NCBI RefSeq assembly: GCF_043678055.1
Contig: NZ_JBHEQA010000001.1
Coordinates: 186,001 to 250,000 of the forward strand
Length of the DNA stretch: 64,000 nt
From: Spongiimicrobium salis
GTDB taxonomy: Bacteria; Bacteroidota; Bacteroidia; Flavobacteriales; Flavobacteriaceae
Direction of reading: 5' to 3'
Under the pieces are notes generated by a model. It was given only the letters and a program-made list of their open reading frames with translations, had not been told where the DNA came from and made no database searches. This document shows, in pieces, positions 34,281 to 43,287 of the stretch; the stretch's first letter is position 1; each line of letters opens with the position of its first letter. Both the position numbers and the translations under genes were made by a program.

Positions 34281-35477
34281 TCAAAGTTTTTTACTTGGTG
34301 CCAATTGATAGATGGAATTTACTTCTATTCCCTTGCTTAGGATATTCTTGTGTTTTGATTTCATATTTTGGATTACTTTCTTATTCATATGAGTCAATTC
34401 CCTAGTAGTATCCAATGGATTTCCATGAACGGAAACATCCGTAAGGCCATCCAAATGGTATAATGGCCAGAGGTTATCTATTTTATTATGATCCAACAAT
34501 ACCCAATCCATATTTTTCAAGGACGCCATGGGAAGAATTGACTTTATGTGATTCCCTGATAAGAACAATTTCTTTAACCTGCCCAGGTTTTTCAAGGCGT
34601 CAATAGTGCTGATTTGGTTTTCCCTTAGGTCTAGCCATTCAATATTCGTTAGCCCTTCAAGGAATTTCAATTCTTTTATTTGATTTTGCCGCAGTACCAA
34701 TACGCCTATATTTTTGAGATTTGATAAGGGCCCAAAATCTTTCACCTTGGTATTCATAAGATTCACCTGGACCAACTTAGTGAGGCTTTTCATAGGGGAA
34801 ATATCTGAAACAGGGTTCTTTTCGAGTATTAGTATTTCCAGTTCTTTGAGTGAAGATACGGCCGCAATCGATGCTACGCTATTATGTGGAATCCAAATTC
34901 CCTTGAGTGTTGTTAAACCTCTTAAAGCTGTAATATCGTCCAATTGATTAAATGCCAGATTAAAATGTGTCAACTGCTTCCAATGTTGTGCAACTTCTAT
35001 ACTTCTAATTTTATTAAAGTTTCCTGAGATACCCCTGAGTTTCTGTAACCTCCATAACGAACATATACTTGAGACCTCGTTGTTGTCAAAAAAAAGGTGC
35101 TCCAGGTTAATGAGATTTTCAAGTGGCTGTAAAGTTTCTAGTGCATTACCATTGACCCCTAGGACCTTGAGTGATACTAATCCCGACAAGGGGCTTAAAT
35201 CATTTATATGGTTATTATCCAAGCGTAGGGTGGTTAAATTTTTGGCATATTCCAATCCTTTTAGGGAAGTGATTCCTTTTCCTATAGCGATAAATCGCGT
35301 CAAAGATTCCAAATCCGTTTTGGTCAATTCCCCCGTAGGCTTGTCTATATATTTTCTTATGGCCAGGTCCAGGTAAAAATCTTCAATGGTAAGGGCATCT
35401 TCTTTATACTGACCACTGGCTTGTATCCCTAGACCAAGAATAAGAATTACTACTATTTTTTTTAAATGATGTATCAT
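34281..35477 (-). CDS. Secreted leucine-rich-repeat protein (internalin-like)
   Basis: A 398-residue exported protein. A signal peptide (about 1-22, ending IQASG) is followed by about twelve 21-23-residue LRRs of the SDS22/internalin kind, for example LTTLRLDNNHINDLSPLSGL, LEILILEKNPVSDISPMKSL and LKKLFLSGNHIKSILPMASL. There is no visible cell-wall or sorting domain. LRR proteins of this type bind other proteins. The next gene in the same direction is a serine hydrolase. Confidence 0.85.
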   Translation of the reverse strand: MIHHLKKIVVILILGLGIQASGQYKEDALTIEDFYLDLAIRKYIDKPTGELTKTDLESLTRFIAIGKGITSLKGLEYAKNLTTLRLDNNHINDLSPLSGLVSLKVLGVNGNALETLQPLENLINLEHLFFDNNEVSSICSLWRLQKLRGISGNFNKIRSIEVAQHWKQLTHFNLAFNQLDDITALRGLTTLKGIWIPHNSVASIAAVSSLKELEILILEKNPVSDISPMKSLTKLVQVNLMNTKVKDFGPLSNLKNIGVLVLRQNQIKELKFLEGLTNIEWLDLRENQISTIDALKNLGRLKKLFLSGNHIKSILPMASLKNMDWVLLDHNKIDNLWPLYHLDGLTDVSVHGNPLDTTRELTHMNKKVIQNMKSKHKNILSKGIEVNSIYQLAPSKKL

Positions 35478-35559
35478 AGGAAAAATAAATTTCTTTCAAA
35501 ATTGAATGATTCCATGGAATAGAAAAAAATAAAACCAGATGAAAAAGGTTCAAATTATG

Positions 35560-36693
35560 TTATGAAACTTTTTTGTTCTTCTTAAGTTGATCCAGGTACG
35601 CTTTGGGGGTTTGGGAGGTATGTTTATGAAAAGCCCTATAAAAAGTAGTTTTAGATTTAAACCCGGATTCCCTGGCAATAGATTCCAAGGTAAGGGTATG
35701 GTGTGCCCCCTCTTTAAGTTTATCTTTCACCTCTTGTACCCTATATTTATTAGCGAAGTCGTTAAATGATGTATTCAGATGATGATTGAGTAAATTTGAT
35801 AAGGCACTAGGATTAGTTTGTAATTGCTTTGAAAAAGTTGCCAGGGAAAAATCGAAGTTCAAAAAAGGTTTTTCCGCTTCCATTTTTCCTAAGATCTCTT
35901 GCAGTTTTTCATGTAGCACATTTTCATCAACAATTCCGCTCTCTTTTTTAAAAGTAGAGTATGCTAAATACCCCATTAAAGATATTATATAAAGTATCAC
36001 GGCATTATAGACCTTCACAATCATGGTAAGTGAAAAACCAAGCCATAGATCTAAAGGAGAGCTTTTCCAATATCCATAGATTTTGCCTAAGAGTGCCGAG
36101 ACCAACTCAAAGGCCGCCCCCATAAAAAAGAAAACCAATAAATATGTGATCCATTGTACATATTGATGTTGCTTATTCAGAACTTTCTTTTTTCGTAATT
36201 GTACAAAAGAGATTAGCGAATAAATACATGCCAAAAGCAATAATGCAATATGCTGCGCCAACTGCACTTCAAAATATCCCATTTTTAAAATCCAATCTCC
36301 CTTTCTTTCCGGAACACCCCATAGACTCCCCAGCCAAATAAAGAGGGAATACCCCCAAAAGAGTACCGGCACTAACAAATGAAAACGATTTTGACGGTTG
36401 AGCCGAAATGTCGTGTCAAATAATGATTTAAAATAAAGGTACAGTATGGGAAAAATAAAAATAACCAGATGAAGTGGAATAAATCTAAGGGAATCATAGC
36501 GTTCAATAAAGCCTGAATGTCCTAAAAAAGTAGGCACTAATGACGAGCCCATGACAAGCAGAAGCGCAAGCAGTAATTTGTTTTGGATAAGGGTCCATTT
36601 TCTATTCTTAACGATTAGAAATATCATGATTCCACTTTGAAGGAGACCAAATAGGATTAAAGTAGCGCTAAAGTTTAGGTTCATTGTTTCCAT
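35560..36693 (-). CDS. AraC-type regulator with an N-terminal seven-helix membrane domain
   Basis: A 377-residue membrane-bound regulator. About seven membrane segments occupy residues 5-245 (for example ATLILFGLLQSGIMIFLIV, HLVIFIFPILYLYFKSLF and IALLLLACIYSLISFVQL). The C-terminal AraC domain covers about 280-377, with FSKQLQTNPSALSNLLNHHL and SIARESGFKSKTTFYRAFHK. Start is the ATG at 36693; a GTG lies at 36699. This arrangement is common in flavobacteria and suggests direct coupling of a membrane signal to transcription. It is divergent from another AraC gene. Confidence 0.88.
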   Translation of the reverse strand: METMNLNFSATLILFGLLQSGIMIFLIVKNRKWTLIQNKLLLALLLVMGSSLVPTFLGHSGFIERYDSLRFIPLHLVIFIFPILYLYFKSLFDTTFRLNRQNRFHLLVPVLFWGYSLFIWLGSLWGVPERKGDWILKMGYFEVQLAQHIALLLLACIYSLISFVQLRKKKVLNKQHQYVQWITYLLVFFFMGAAFELVSALLGKIYGYWKSSPLDLWLGFSLTMIVKVYNAVILYIISLMGYLAYSTFKKESGIVDENVLHEKLQEILGKMEAEKPFLNFDFSLATFSKQLQTNPSALSNLLNHHLNTSFNDFANKYRVQEVKDKLKEGAHHTLTLESIARESGFKSKTTFYRAFHKHTSQTPKAYLDQLKKNKKVS

Positions 36694-36794
36694 GTTCACG
36701 GCATGTAAATTTAATTATTTCAACAATACTGACTGAAGTGTCTTCTTTTCTTGAATTGCCTTATATATTGCCTTGTTCTTTTTTCTTAATTTTA

Positions 36795-36801
36795 AGGAGG
36801 A
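36795..36801 (+). promoter_or_regulatory. Strong Shine-Dalgarno site
   Basis: AAGGAGG lies just before the ATG at 36805 and fixes that start. Such strong sites are uncommon in this phylum. Confidence 0.6.
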
Positions 36802-36804
36802 AAA

Positions 36805-37659
36805 ATGACCCGGGATTTTATTCATATCAACGATTTTGTCATTTTGGTGGAAGAAGCGGATTCCACTAAAACAGAAGTTGATGCGTGTTGTTTTGAAGAA
36901 CCCTTGATAGCAGTTGCATTTTATGGCTCTGGCAATGTAGACTTAGCCGTAAAATACGGTAAAAACCAAAAGGATTTTCAATATACCAAAGGCCTATCCC
37001 TCTCCTTTTATGCCGATGAACAGGTACAATTTGAACATAGGGTAAGCCCAAACAAGAGCTTAAAGTGTATTGTGGTGGCTACTAAGCTGAGTAATCTAGA
37101 ACAGCTACCGAATCAGGAAGGGGAATTGTTTTCCGATCTATTGGAGGAATTGGTACACCCTAAAGATCATTATGTGGAAGGCCCTAGCTTTTTCATGACC
37201 CCGGAAATGGAAAACATTGTGGATGCCTTTTTCACCAACAGCTATACCGGGAAGACAAAAATGATGTTTTTCAGAAGTCAGATTACGGCTTTATTGTCTC
37301 ACTTTTTCGGTCAACTTGCTTTAAAACAAGAAGCAACTTCAAAACCAAATCACAGCGCGCAACTGAACAAAGCAAGAGATATTTTATTGGAAAATTTGGA
37401 GGACCCACCGTCACTTTTAGAACTCTCCAGAGCCATCGGATTCAACACCACTCGACTCAAAAAGGAATTCAAGGCTATTTTTGGGGTGCCGGTTTTTAAA
37501 TACCTTCAAAACGAAAGGCTTGCTTCGGCCCACAAACTCATTAGTGAAAAGGAAGCTACGGTGCAAGAAGCAGCATGGCAAGTGGGTTACGACAGCCTAA
37601 GTTCCTTCTCCAACGCTTTTGCAAAAAAATTTGGTTATCGCCCTAGTCAAATAAAATAA
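36805..37659 (+). CDS. AraC-family transcriptional regulator
   Basis: A 284-residue cytoplasmic regulator. The N-terminal ~180 residues look like a cupin-type effector region (FEEPLIAVAFYGSGNVDLAV); the C-terminal two helix-turn-helix motifs are LLELSRAIGFNTTRLKKEFK and VQEAAWQVGYDSLSSFSNAF, followed by KKFGYRPSQIK. A strong SD sequence sets the start. It is divergent from the membrane AraC regulator and convergent with a CPBP protease gene 27 bases away. Confidence 0.88.
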   Translation: MTRDFIHINDFVILVEEADSTKTEVDACCFEEPLIAVAFYGSGNVDLAVKYGKNQKDFQYTKGLSLSFYADEQVQFEHRVSPNKSLKCIVVATKLSNLEQLPNQEGELFSDLLEELVHPKDHYVEGPSFFMTPEMENIVDAFFTNSYTGKTKMMFFRSQITALLSHFFGQLALKQEATSKPNHSAQLNKARDILLENLEDPPSLLELSRAIGFNTTRLKKEFKAIFGVPVFKYLQNERLASAHKLISEKEATVQEAAWQVGYDSLSSFSNAFAKKFGYRPSQIK

Positions 37660-37686
37660 TCGAAATGTATTTCCCTGTCCTTTTAT

Positions 37687-38439
37687 TTAATCAATTGGCA
37701 AAAACGTCAGACTAAGAAAGCACATATTCGTAATCATATGTACTAAAAGTGGGTATGGAAACCCAAAAGCTACTCGCGTATATCCTGCAATAGTTGCACT
37801 AAACAATTGTGGTAAGGTTAATATGGGCATCCATAGAAGGTTAATTAAGCTTAACTCAAAATTAAAAATGTGTAGCCAAGCGAAACTCATACAAGACAAG
37901 TAGTATATCATTCTGAAATGCTTCCTGTAAAATCGCTGGGCTTTTGCATTGACCCTTTTTCTGCTGTAAAATGTATACGTAATCAAAATAATAATGATGG
38001 CGCTAATTATTCTGTACCAAAATGTTTCATCCACTAAAGATAATCTGCTTTTAAAAATGGCTTTAGTGAGTATATAGTAGGTAAATCCACCTGTGGTTAA
38101 AGAAAGGTAAATGGGTTTAAATTTTAACGATACTCTAAAGGTGATTTCTTCAAAGAGCGGCAATACGATTCCACCAACCATTAGTAAGGCCAACGGAGAA
38201 AATCGTGCTGCCATACTTTTCGAAGTCAGATTTTCGGGCTCATAAATAAATTGCAATAGCGACGCCACTACTATGGAGAATACCACTTTCATCACAAACA
38301 GACCTATGGTGTCATAGATTTTGCCTCTTAGGCTTTTGTTTTCAGCGATTCCACCCCTTGGAGATTTCATGAAATTCACCAAATCCCTTGTAAGAGATGC
38401 GTAGTATTTTGGTTTGATCAACGGATAGGATGGTAGCAT
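37687..38439 (-). CDS. CPBP-family intramembrane protease-like protein
   Basis: A 250-residue inner-membrane protein with about six helices. The family motifs are LPLFEEITFR (EExxxR) near 113-122, the histidine in FAWLHIFNF near 193, and HxxxN in VHMITNMC near 233. CPBP proteins are glutamic-type intramembrane peptidases or bacteriocin-immunity-like proteins. It starts 12 bases from a serine hydrolase gene, and a second CPBP gene lies on the hydrolase's other side, an unusual sandwich. Confidence 0.82.
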   Translation of the reverse strand: MLPSYPLIKPKYYASLTRDLVNFMKSPRGGIAENKSLRGKIYDTIGLFVMKVVFSIVVASLLQFIYEPENLTSKSMAARFSPLALLMVGGIVLPLFEEITFRVSLKFKPIYLSLTTGGFTYYILTKAIFKSRLSLVDETFWYRIISAIIIILITYTFYSRKRVNAKAQRFYRKHFRMIYYLSCMSFAWLHIFNFELSLINLLWMPILTLPQLFSATIAGYTRVAFGFPYPLLVHMITNMCFLSLTFLPID

Positions 38440-38451
38440 TACTTGAAGACT

Positions 38452-39717
38452 TTAACGGTTATTTTTCACACTTCTCATCAAACCAATCGCCATTAAGAGA
38501 ATCAAAATGATACCTAAACCCATAAGCATTATTTGAATCATTTTTTCTTGTTGCATCACAAATAAGAGCACATCTATCTTTCCTGTTTGAAGAAATACCC
38601 AGTCACTGGCTATTCTTGTAGCAAAATCCGTGCTCCCTGTTGTTAGGATAATAATTCCACTATTTGCCACAGGGTTATATCGAAAAGCAGTGTTAATCGG
38701 TGGATTGTTCTTCCCGTCGTGACCAATCATAAATTCGCCTTCCTCTACTTCTGTAAATAGAAAAGTTCCCAATCCATAAATGGGTGTGCCAAGGGTTTTC
38801 GCTTCAGCCTTCCTCATCATTCGCTTAAATTTTGAATTTAAAGGCCCACGATCAGCATTGTCTTCATCCAAGAAAAAAAAGAGTTTTTCTAAGTCTGCCA
38901 AGGTAGAATACAGGGCGCTGGCAGCTTGTGCAGTGTAGTAACGATGTATTGCTTTAGAACCATCACTTTCATAAAACCCACTTAGGCTTTCGCGAAAGCT
39001 CTCATCCCATTGATAAAATGAAGATGTCATTTGTAGGGGTCCAAAAACTTCAGCTTTCATATATGCATCGAAAGTTTGACCGCTTACCTCTTCAACAATA
39101 AGTTGAAGTAAAGTAAAACCACCACCAGAATAGCGCCACTCGCTTCCGGGGGCTATCCCTACTTTTAATACGCCATTACTACCAGGGTCTGCATCTATAG
39201 CTTTGGTTAGTGACGCTTCTAAAGACTGTATCTTATCAGGATTTTCAAAACCGGCATAACCTAGTTGATCTGTTAAACCCGCTGTGTGACTTAATAGTCT
39301 TCTAATAGTTACTTCATTCCTATCAAAATCGCCTTTAGGTAATTGCCATCTGCTTAGATATTGACTTGCGGGTGCGTCCAAATCTAAATTCCCCTCTTGT
39401 ACAAGCTTCAATACCCCTATAGCCGAAACAAACTTTGATAGTGATGCAAGCTGAAAGACCGTATTTCTATCCACCGTTTTACCTTTTGAGTAAAAGGATT
39501 CCAATGCCAGTTTCCCATCCTCAAATACTGCAATTGCCATATTACCAACAAACTCCTTTTGAAGTTCTTCTTGCACTGAAGCCATAAATGTATCGGCTGC
39601 TGTTTCCTGAGTAAATGGTGTATACCACCAGCCTTTATCCGTTCCAAAGAATACCGTTATAACATAAATGCCCATCAGTACGACGGTAAGTGTTAGATAT
39701 TTTAAGAATCGTTTCAT
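38452..39717 (-). CDS. Serine hydrolase with terminal membrane anchors
   Basis: A 421-residue protein anchored by an N-terminal helix (YLTLTVVLMGIYVITVFFG) and a C-terminal helix (MLMGLGIILILLMAIGL), with the catalytic domain between them outside the membrane. SxxK is SLSK in FQLASLSKFVSA near 92, YSG is in WRYSGGGFTLLQ, and GHDG lies in FMIGHDGKNNPP. It sits between two CPBP genes with gaps of 12 and 18 bases, so the three form an operon. The substrate is open. Confidence 0.85.
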   Translation of the reverse strand: MKRFLKYLTLTVVLMGIYVITVFFGTDKGWWYTPFTQETAADTFMASVQEELQKEFVGNMAIAVFEDGKLALESFYSKGKTVDRNTVFQLASLSKFVSAIGVLKLVQEGNLDLDAPASQYLSRWQLPKGDFDRNEVTIRRLLSHTAGLTDQLGYAGFENPDKIQSLEASLTKAIDADPGSNGVLKVGIAPGSEWRYSGGGFTLLQLIVEEVSGQTFDAYMKAEVFGPLQMTSSFYQWDESFRESLSGFYESDGSKAIHRYYTAQAASALYSTLADLEKLFFFLDEDNADRGPLNSKFKRMMRKAEAKTLGTPIYGLGTFLFTEVEEGEFMIGHDGKNNPPINTAFRYNPVANSGIIILTTGSTDFATRIASDWVFLQTGKIDVLLFVMQQEKMIQIMLMGLGIILILLMAIGLMRSVKNNR

Positions 39718-39735
39718 AGGTTTGGTTTTAGAAGA

Positions 39736-40542
39736 TTATTTCTCGTGGTAAAGGCCCTTCTGGAATTCTCTTTTCAGGAAATAAACGCAAATGGAAATCA
39801 TGAGAATGGCACTCGCAATTACTAAAATGAAGTTTGTTGTGCCGCCTACAGATTCAACATAAGACGTATCTATCGTTGATGAATCAACAAAAAATCTTAA
39901 GAAGTATGCGCTAAGATTCGCCGAAGCGTGGACTATTATAGCGGCGAATACACTTTTACTTTTATAATAAACCCACCCTATGAAAACACCCATAATTAGT
40001 CCTGTAACAAATTGCCAAGGATTTAAGTGAACGATCGCAAATAGCACACTAGACAGCAGTATGGCTGTTATTGCAGAATATCTTTTTAGCAGGCCATCTA
40101 AGATAATTCCCCTAAAAATGAATTCTTCTAAGATGGGTGCAGCAACTACCATTAAAACAAAGGTCAAAACACCTGTTTGACTTGCAGCCTTAACATAGGC
40201 TAACTTCATGCTTTCAGGCATTGGTATGAAGTCGGTAATTGGCCCTACAATACCTAATAAAAGGGTAACCCCTGCAAGGATTAAAAAAGGTATTATTCTT
40301 TTATTTTTTAAAGTTAGGCTAAATGGTTTTTTACCCACTTTTCGTTTTTGGATGCCACGTACTATTAAAAATGGAATTCCCATCGCTAAAATTTGGAAAA
40401 GAAGTGCAGCACCCTCGCTACCAACCCCTTTTTTGAGTGTGGGAGTTAGGAGGCTCAAAAGTATCATTACAAGAATAATGATTCCAGTAATCCCAAAGCT
40501 CTGTGCTATACTTGGATATGTATTTGGTTTAGAATTTTTCAT
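39736..40542 (-). CDS. CPBP-family intramembrane protease
   Basis: A 268-residue inner-membrane protein with about eight helices. It has PILEEFIFRGIILDGLLKRY (EExxxR), FAIVHLNPWQF with its histidine, and HASANLS (HxxxN). These are the Abi/CPBP catalytic motifs. It is the first gene of the operon continuing with the anchored serine hydrolase and the second CPBP protein. Confidence 0.88.
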   Translation of the reverse strand: MKNSKPNTYPSIAQSFGITGIIILVMILLSLLTPTLKKGVGSEGAALLFQILAMGIPFLIVRGIQKRKVGKKPFSLTLKNKRIIPFLILAGVTLLLGIVGPITDFIPMPESMKLAYVKAASQTGVLTFVLMVVAAPILEEFIFRGIILDGLLKRYSAITAILLSSVLFAIVHLNPWQFVTGLIMGVFIGWVYYKSKSVFAAIIVHASANLSAYFLRFFVDSSTIDTSYVESVGGTTNFILVIASAILMISICVYFLKREFQKGLYHEK

Positions 40543-40657
40543 ACTGTTTAGGTATTAGGAATGATGATTAGTATTCGTATGCTGTCGTGGTGTATTGCCC
40601 ATTGCGAAAAGCGATTGTAATTTTTCGCAACGAGCTATACTTACTATGAACCAATGA

Positions 40658-41497
40658 TTATTCTATTTTGACAGGACTCCAGTTACCTGCCGCTGCTACT
40701 TTTGCAGCATACTCCGTAAAATCGATAGGTTTTCTACCTAAAACCTTCTCCACATCATGTGACACCTCTTGGTTATCTGGATTTCCCAACACCTCCTTAA
40801 ACAAGTAACCAAAGAGCCAAACATAAGAATCAGGCAATCCCGCTTTTCGCATTCCATCTTTAAATTCTTCAATAGAAATAGGTACAAATTGTAGTGGTCG
40901 ATCTATAGCTTCTGCCATAATGCCTACAACTTCTTCAAAAGTTCTCATTTCTGGACCCGTTACGGTAATGGTTTGTCCGTTGTACGAATCATCTACTAAA
41001 ACTTTAGAAACAACGTCTGCAATGTCATTGGCATCTACAAAAGGAATTCTCGCTTCTGGCATAGGTAGTGCGACAACGCCATCCAACACAAAATCTACAA
41101 ATGCACCTTCGCTAAAATTTTGGTTAAACCAAGATGCTCTTACTAAAGTGTAGTCCAAGCCAGAATTAGCCACAATCTCTTCACAAGCTTCCGCTTCAGT
41201 TTCACCTTTACCAGAAAGTAAAACCACTTTTTTGAGACCAGCTGCTTTGGCTTTTTCCGTTAATGCTGTGATAGCATCTCTAGAACCTGGTACTGCCAAA
41301 TCGGGATAATACACGATATAAGCCCTATCCATACCTTCTAAAACGGCCTCATAGGTTTCTGGATTTTCCCAATCCAGAGCGGGATTCGTTTTTTGCCCAA
41401 CAACGCGAACATTGTATCCTTCTTCTTTTAAATTTTTTGCCACTCGGCTCCCCGTTTTTCCGGTCCCTCCGATGACTACGATGTTTTCTGTTTTCAT
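40658..41497 (-). CDS. NmrA-like NAD(P)-binding protein
   Basis: A 279-residue cytoplasmic Rossmann protein. The nucleotide site is IVVIGGTGKTGSRVAKNLKE at residues 6-25, followed by VRVVGQKTNP. KKVVLLSGKGETE and YTLVRASWFNQNFSEG fit the NmrA/quinone-reductase-2-like group, which includes redox sensors and azoreductase-like enzymes. There is no YxxxK. It is the last gene of an operon with a small ORF, DUF1772 and DUF5367 genes, which has the shared 36-nt element upstream. Confidence 0.85.
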   Translation of the reverse strand: MKTENIVVIGGTGKTGSRVAKNLKEEGYNVRVVGQKTNPALDWENPETYEAVLEGMDRAYIVYYPDLAVPGSRDAITALTEKAKAAGLKKVVLLSGKGETEAEACEEIVANSGLDYTLVRASWFNQNFSEGAFVDFVLDGVVALPMPEARIPFVDANDIADVVSKVLVDDSYNGQTITVTGPEMRTFEEVVGIMAEAIDRPLQFVPISIEEFKDGMRKAGLPDSYVWLFGYLFKEVLGNPDNQEVSHDVEKVLGRKPIDFTEYAAKVAAAGNWSPVKIE

Positions 41498-41520
41498 TTT
41501 TAGTTGTTTTTAAATTGACA

Positions 41521-41943
41521 TTAATATTCATTTCCGTGAAGACGGAAATTTTGTGTTTTTCTTTTGCTATACACCTTGATGTACCAGTACAAAGTTGCCG
41601 TTGCGATAAATTCTAATCCAATGAACCAAAAGCCAAAATCGACGAAGAAATCGTAATATGTTCCTCCATAAGGAAGTATGGTAAACGGCACTGTAATGAA
41701 CGCATCTAAAACGCCAGATATGGCAAAAAATAGTATTCCTAACCAAAGTCCGTGAGCCCCAATATGGTTTTTATAGTACAATTTTGCTCCAAACCAAACT
41801 ATAGGAATTATAACTATGGATAACCATATATTGGCTTGCTGCTCTGCATCTTCTAAAAGTTGTATGTAATAGGATGAGGCATATAAGCTCACTCCGATTA
41901 TCCAAATAAGTACTCCGATACTAATTGTTCTTGCTAATTTCAT
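41521..41943 (-). CDS. Small membrane protein, DUF5367-like
   Basis: A 140-residue protein with four hydrophobic helices (ISIGVLIWIIGVSLYASSYY, IWLSIVIIPIVWFGAKLYY, LWLGILFFAISGVLDAFITV and WFIGLEFIATATLYWYIKV). The DAFITVPF segment fits DUF5367, though I assign this from memory of the pattern. Function unknown. It lies between the DUF1772 and NmrA-like genes in one operon. Confidence 0.6.
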   Translation of the reverse strand: MKLARTISIGVLIWIIGVSLYASSYYIQLLEDAEQQANIWLSIVIIPIVWFGAKLYYKNHIGAHGLWLGILFFAISGVLDAFITVPFTILPYGGTYYDFFVDFGFWFIGLEFIATATLYWYIKVYSKRKTQNFRLHGNEY

Positions 41944-41962
41944 AACTGTTTGTTTTTACTGA

Positions 41963-42457
41963 TTATTTATTATAAATGATGCCTATAAGTAATAGCGAAA
42001 AGGCCATAAATGAAGCAACCGTACGTTGCATATGCCAGCGGTTCCAAGGCCGCTCGAATTTCACACGTAACTCTTTTAACTCTATCGCCGAAAGGTTTTC
42101 CAATACGGTTTTATCCAGTATTTCGTTGAGTGGTACATTTTTAAAAACCGTGATAAGACCAATGCCGACAAAGAACAATATTGCTGCTATTAGAAAAGAC
42201 CAGTAGGTCGTTGGATGTGCATTGCGATGCAAATACGCATTCATAAATAGGAGCACTCCTGGGCCAAAAAACGTAATGAGAAAACTAGGGTTAATGATAG
42301 CGCGATTCATGGCTTGAAACGCTTGCAGGAACCCCAAGTCGTCCAGCCTTCCAATTCCTGGAGTTATGGCGTTAGACCACGTAAAACACAATCCTGCCGT
42401 AAGTCCTGTACATAAAATGCCCAACATCAATACGATAATTTTAAGATTGATTTCCAT
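41963..42457 (-). CDS. DUF1772 / anthrone-oxygenase-like membrane protein
   Basis: A 164-residue membrane protein of four helices. Family landmarks are AGLCFTWSNAITPGIGRLDD, AMNRAIINPSF, and the C-terminal motif KFERPWNRWHMQRTVASFMA. Relatives are annotated as anthrone oxygenases or DUF1772, but bacterial members mostly have no tested activity. It follows a 39-residue frame by 2 bases and precedes the DUF5367 gene. Confidence 0.82.
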   Translation of the reverse strand: MEINLKIIVLMLGILCTGLTAGLCFTWSNAITPGIGRLDDLGFLQAFQAMNRAIINPSFLITFFGPGVLLFMNAYLHRNAHPTTYWSFLIAAILFFVGIGLITVFKNVPLNEILDKTVLENLSAIELKELRVKFERPWNRWHMQRTVASFMAFSLLLIGIIYNK

Positions 42458-42459
42458 TT

Positions 42460-42579
42460 TTAATTGCTTTTTAAGGATGATACCCAGCTCAGTAAATCTT
42501 GATATTCGTCACTGGTTCGTTTTATCTTCTTGCCTTTGGGCATTCGTTTTTTTATGAATAGTTTTATTACAATTGTCAT
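42460..42579 (-). CDS. Possible 39-residue basic protein
   Basis: ATG at 42579 encodes a lysine-rich peptide with IKLFIKKRMPKGKKIKRTSD and YQDLLSWVSSLKSN, closed by TAA two bases before the DUF1772 gene. An in-frame stop just upstream fixes the start region. The tight spacing to the operon supports translation, but no relative is recognised. It may be a leader peptide. Confidence 0.4.
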   Translation of the reverse strand: MTIVIKLFIKKRMPKGKKIKRTSDEYQDLLSWVSSLKSN

Positions 42580-42603
42580 CACACAAATGGTTTAATGATG
42601 ACA

Positions 42604-42668
42604 CAAATTTCTGCAGATATACCACCAATCATTTACTCGAGCGGAAGTATGATTTGTTCGAAAAGTGC
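42604..42668 (-). promoter_or_regulatory. Promoter with shared 36-nt upstream element, copy A
   Basis: The 36 bases at 42633-42668 match those at 47965-48000 at 26 of 36 positions, and all but two differences are transitions. In both places the element ends 21 bases from a -7-like box (here GAAATTTG, 42604-42611, minus strand). It lies about 53 bases before the small ORF and DUF1772 operon. Confidence 0.55.
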
Positions 42669-42752
42669 ATTATGCAATAGCAAAATGGGCAAGGCTTTGA
42701 GAAAAGCTAGAAAGCCCCTTGCTTTTTAAGGAATTTGCTACTATAGTTTTCA

Positions 42753-43283
42753 TCATATTATCTTAGAAAATGTAGCTACTTTAGCTTCCAATGCATTTTT
42801 AAAGTTCCCTTCTACGACTTCACCTTCTTTAAAGTGGTCATAAAACGACGGCAGCGAATAGGTTTCTATAATTTTTGCCCCCATAAATGGAAAATAAGCA
42901 CTTGCTGCTTGTAATACTGTTGCTCCACCTCTTCCACCAGGGGAAGTTGCCATTAATAACATCGGCTTGTTCCTCCATATTTCCATATTCACACGAGATA
43001 GCCAGTCTAACATGTTTTTAAACACTGCCGCATAAGAACCATTATGCTCGGCTAATGCTATTATAAATGCATCTGCTGTTTGGATTAGTTCATCCAATCT
43101 TTTAACTGCCGTTGGTATTCCATTTTCAGCTTCAAAATCAACCCCATACATGGGCAGCACATAATCGTTTAAGTCGATTGAGACAATCTCTGCATTTTGG
43201 AGTAAACCAGAGGTGTAAAACAGTAAACTTTTGTTGATAGATTTCTGGCTATTGCTTCCAGCAATTGTGATTATTTTTTTCAT
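42753..43283 (-). CDS. NADPH-dependent FMN reductase family protein
   Basis: A 176-residue flavodoxin-fold enzyme. IITIAGSNSQKSINKSLLFY binds the FMN phosphate, ALAEHNGSYAAVFKNMLDWL is the family motif near 80-100, and LLMATSPGGRGGA lies near 110. It transfers hydride from NAD(P)H to flavin, quinone or azo compounds. The gene starts 4 bases after doxX, so the two are translationally linked. A paralogue with an extra domain is at 46950-47906. Confidence 0.9.
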   Translation of the reverse strand: MKKIITIAGSNSQKSINKSLLFYTSGLLQNAEIVSIDLNDYVLPMYGVDFEAENGIPTAVKRLDELIQTADAFIIALAEHNGSYAAVFKNMLDWLSRVNMEIWRNKPMLLMATSPGGRGGATVLQAASAYFPFMGAKIIETYSLPSFYDHFKEGEVVEGNFKNALEAKVATFSKII

Positions 43284-43287
43284 CTTT

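Noticed and set aside
42690..42730. GCAAGGCTTT...AAAGCCCCTTGC hairpin as a riboswitch
   Set aside because: The stem is imperfect and lies past the redox-gene stop; a weak terminator is at least as likely and no riboswitch core is seen.
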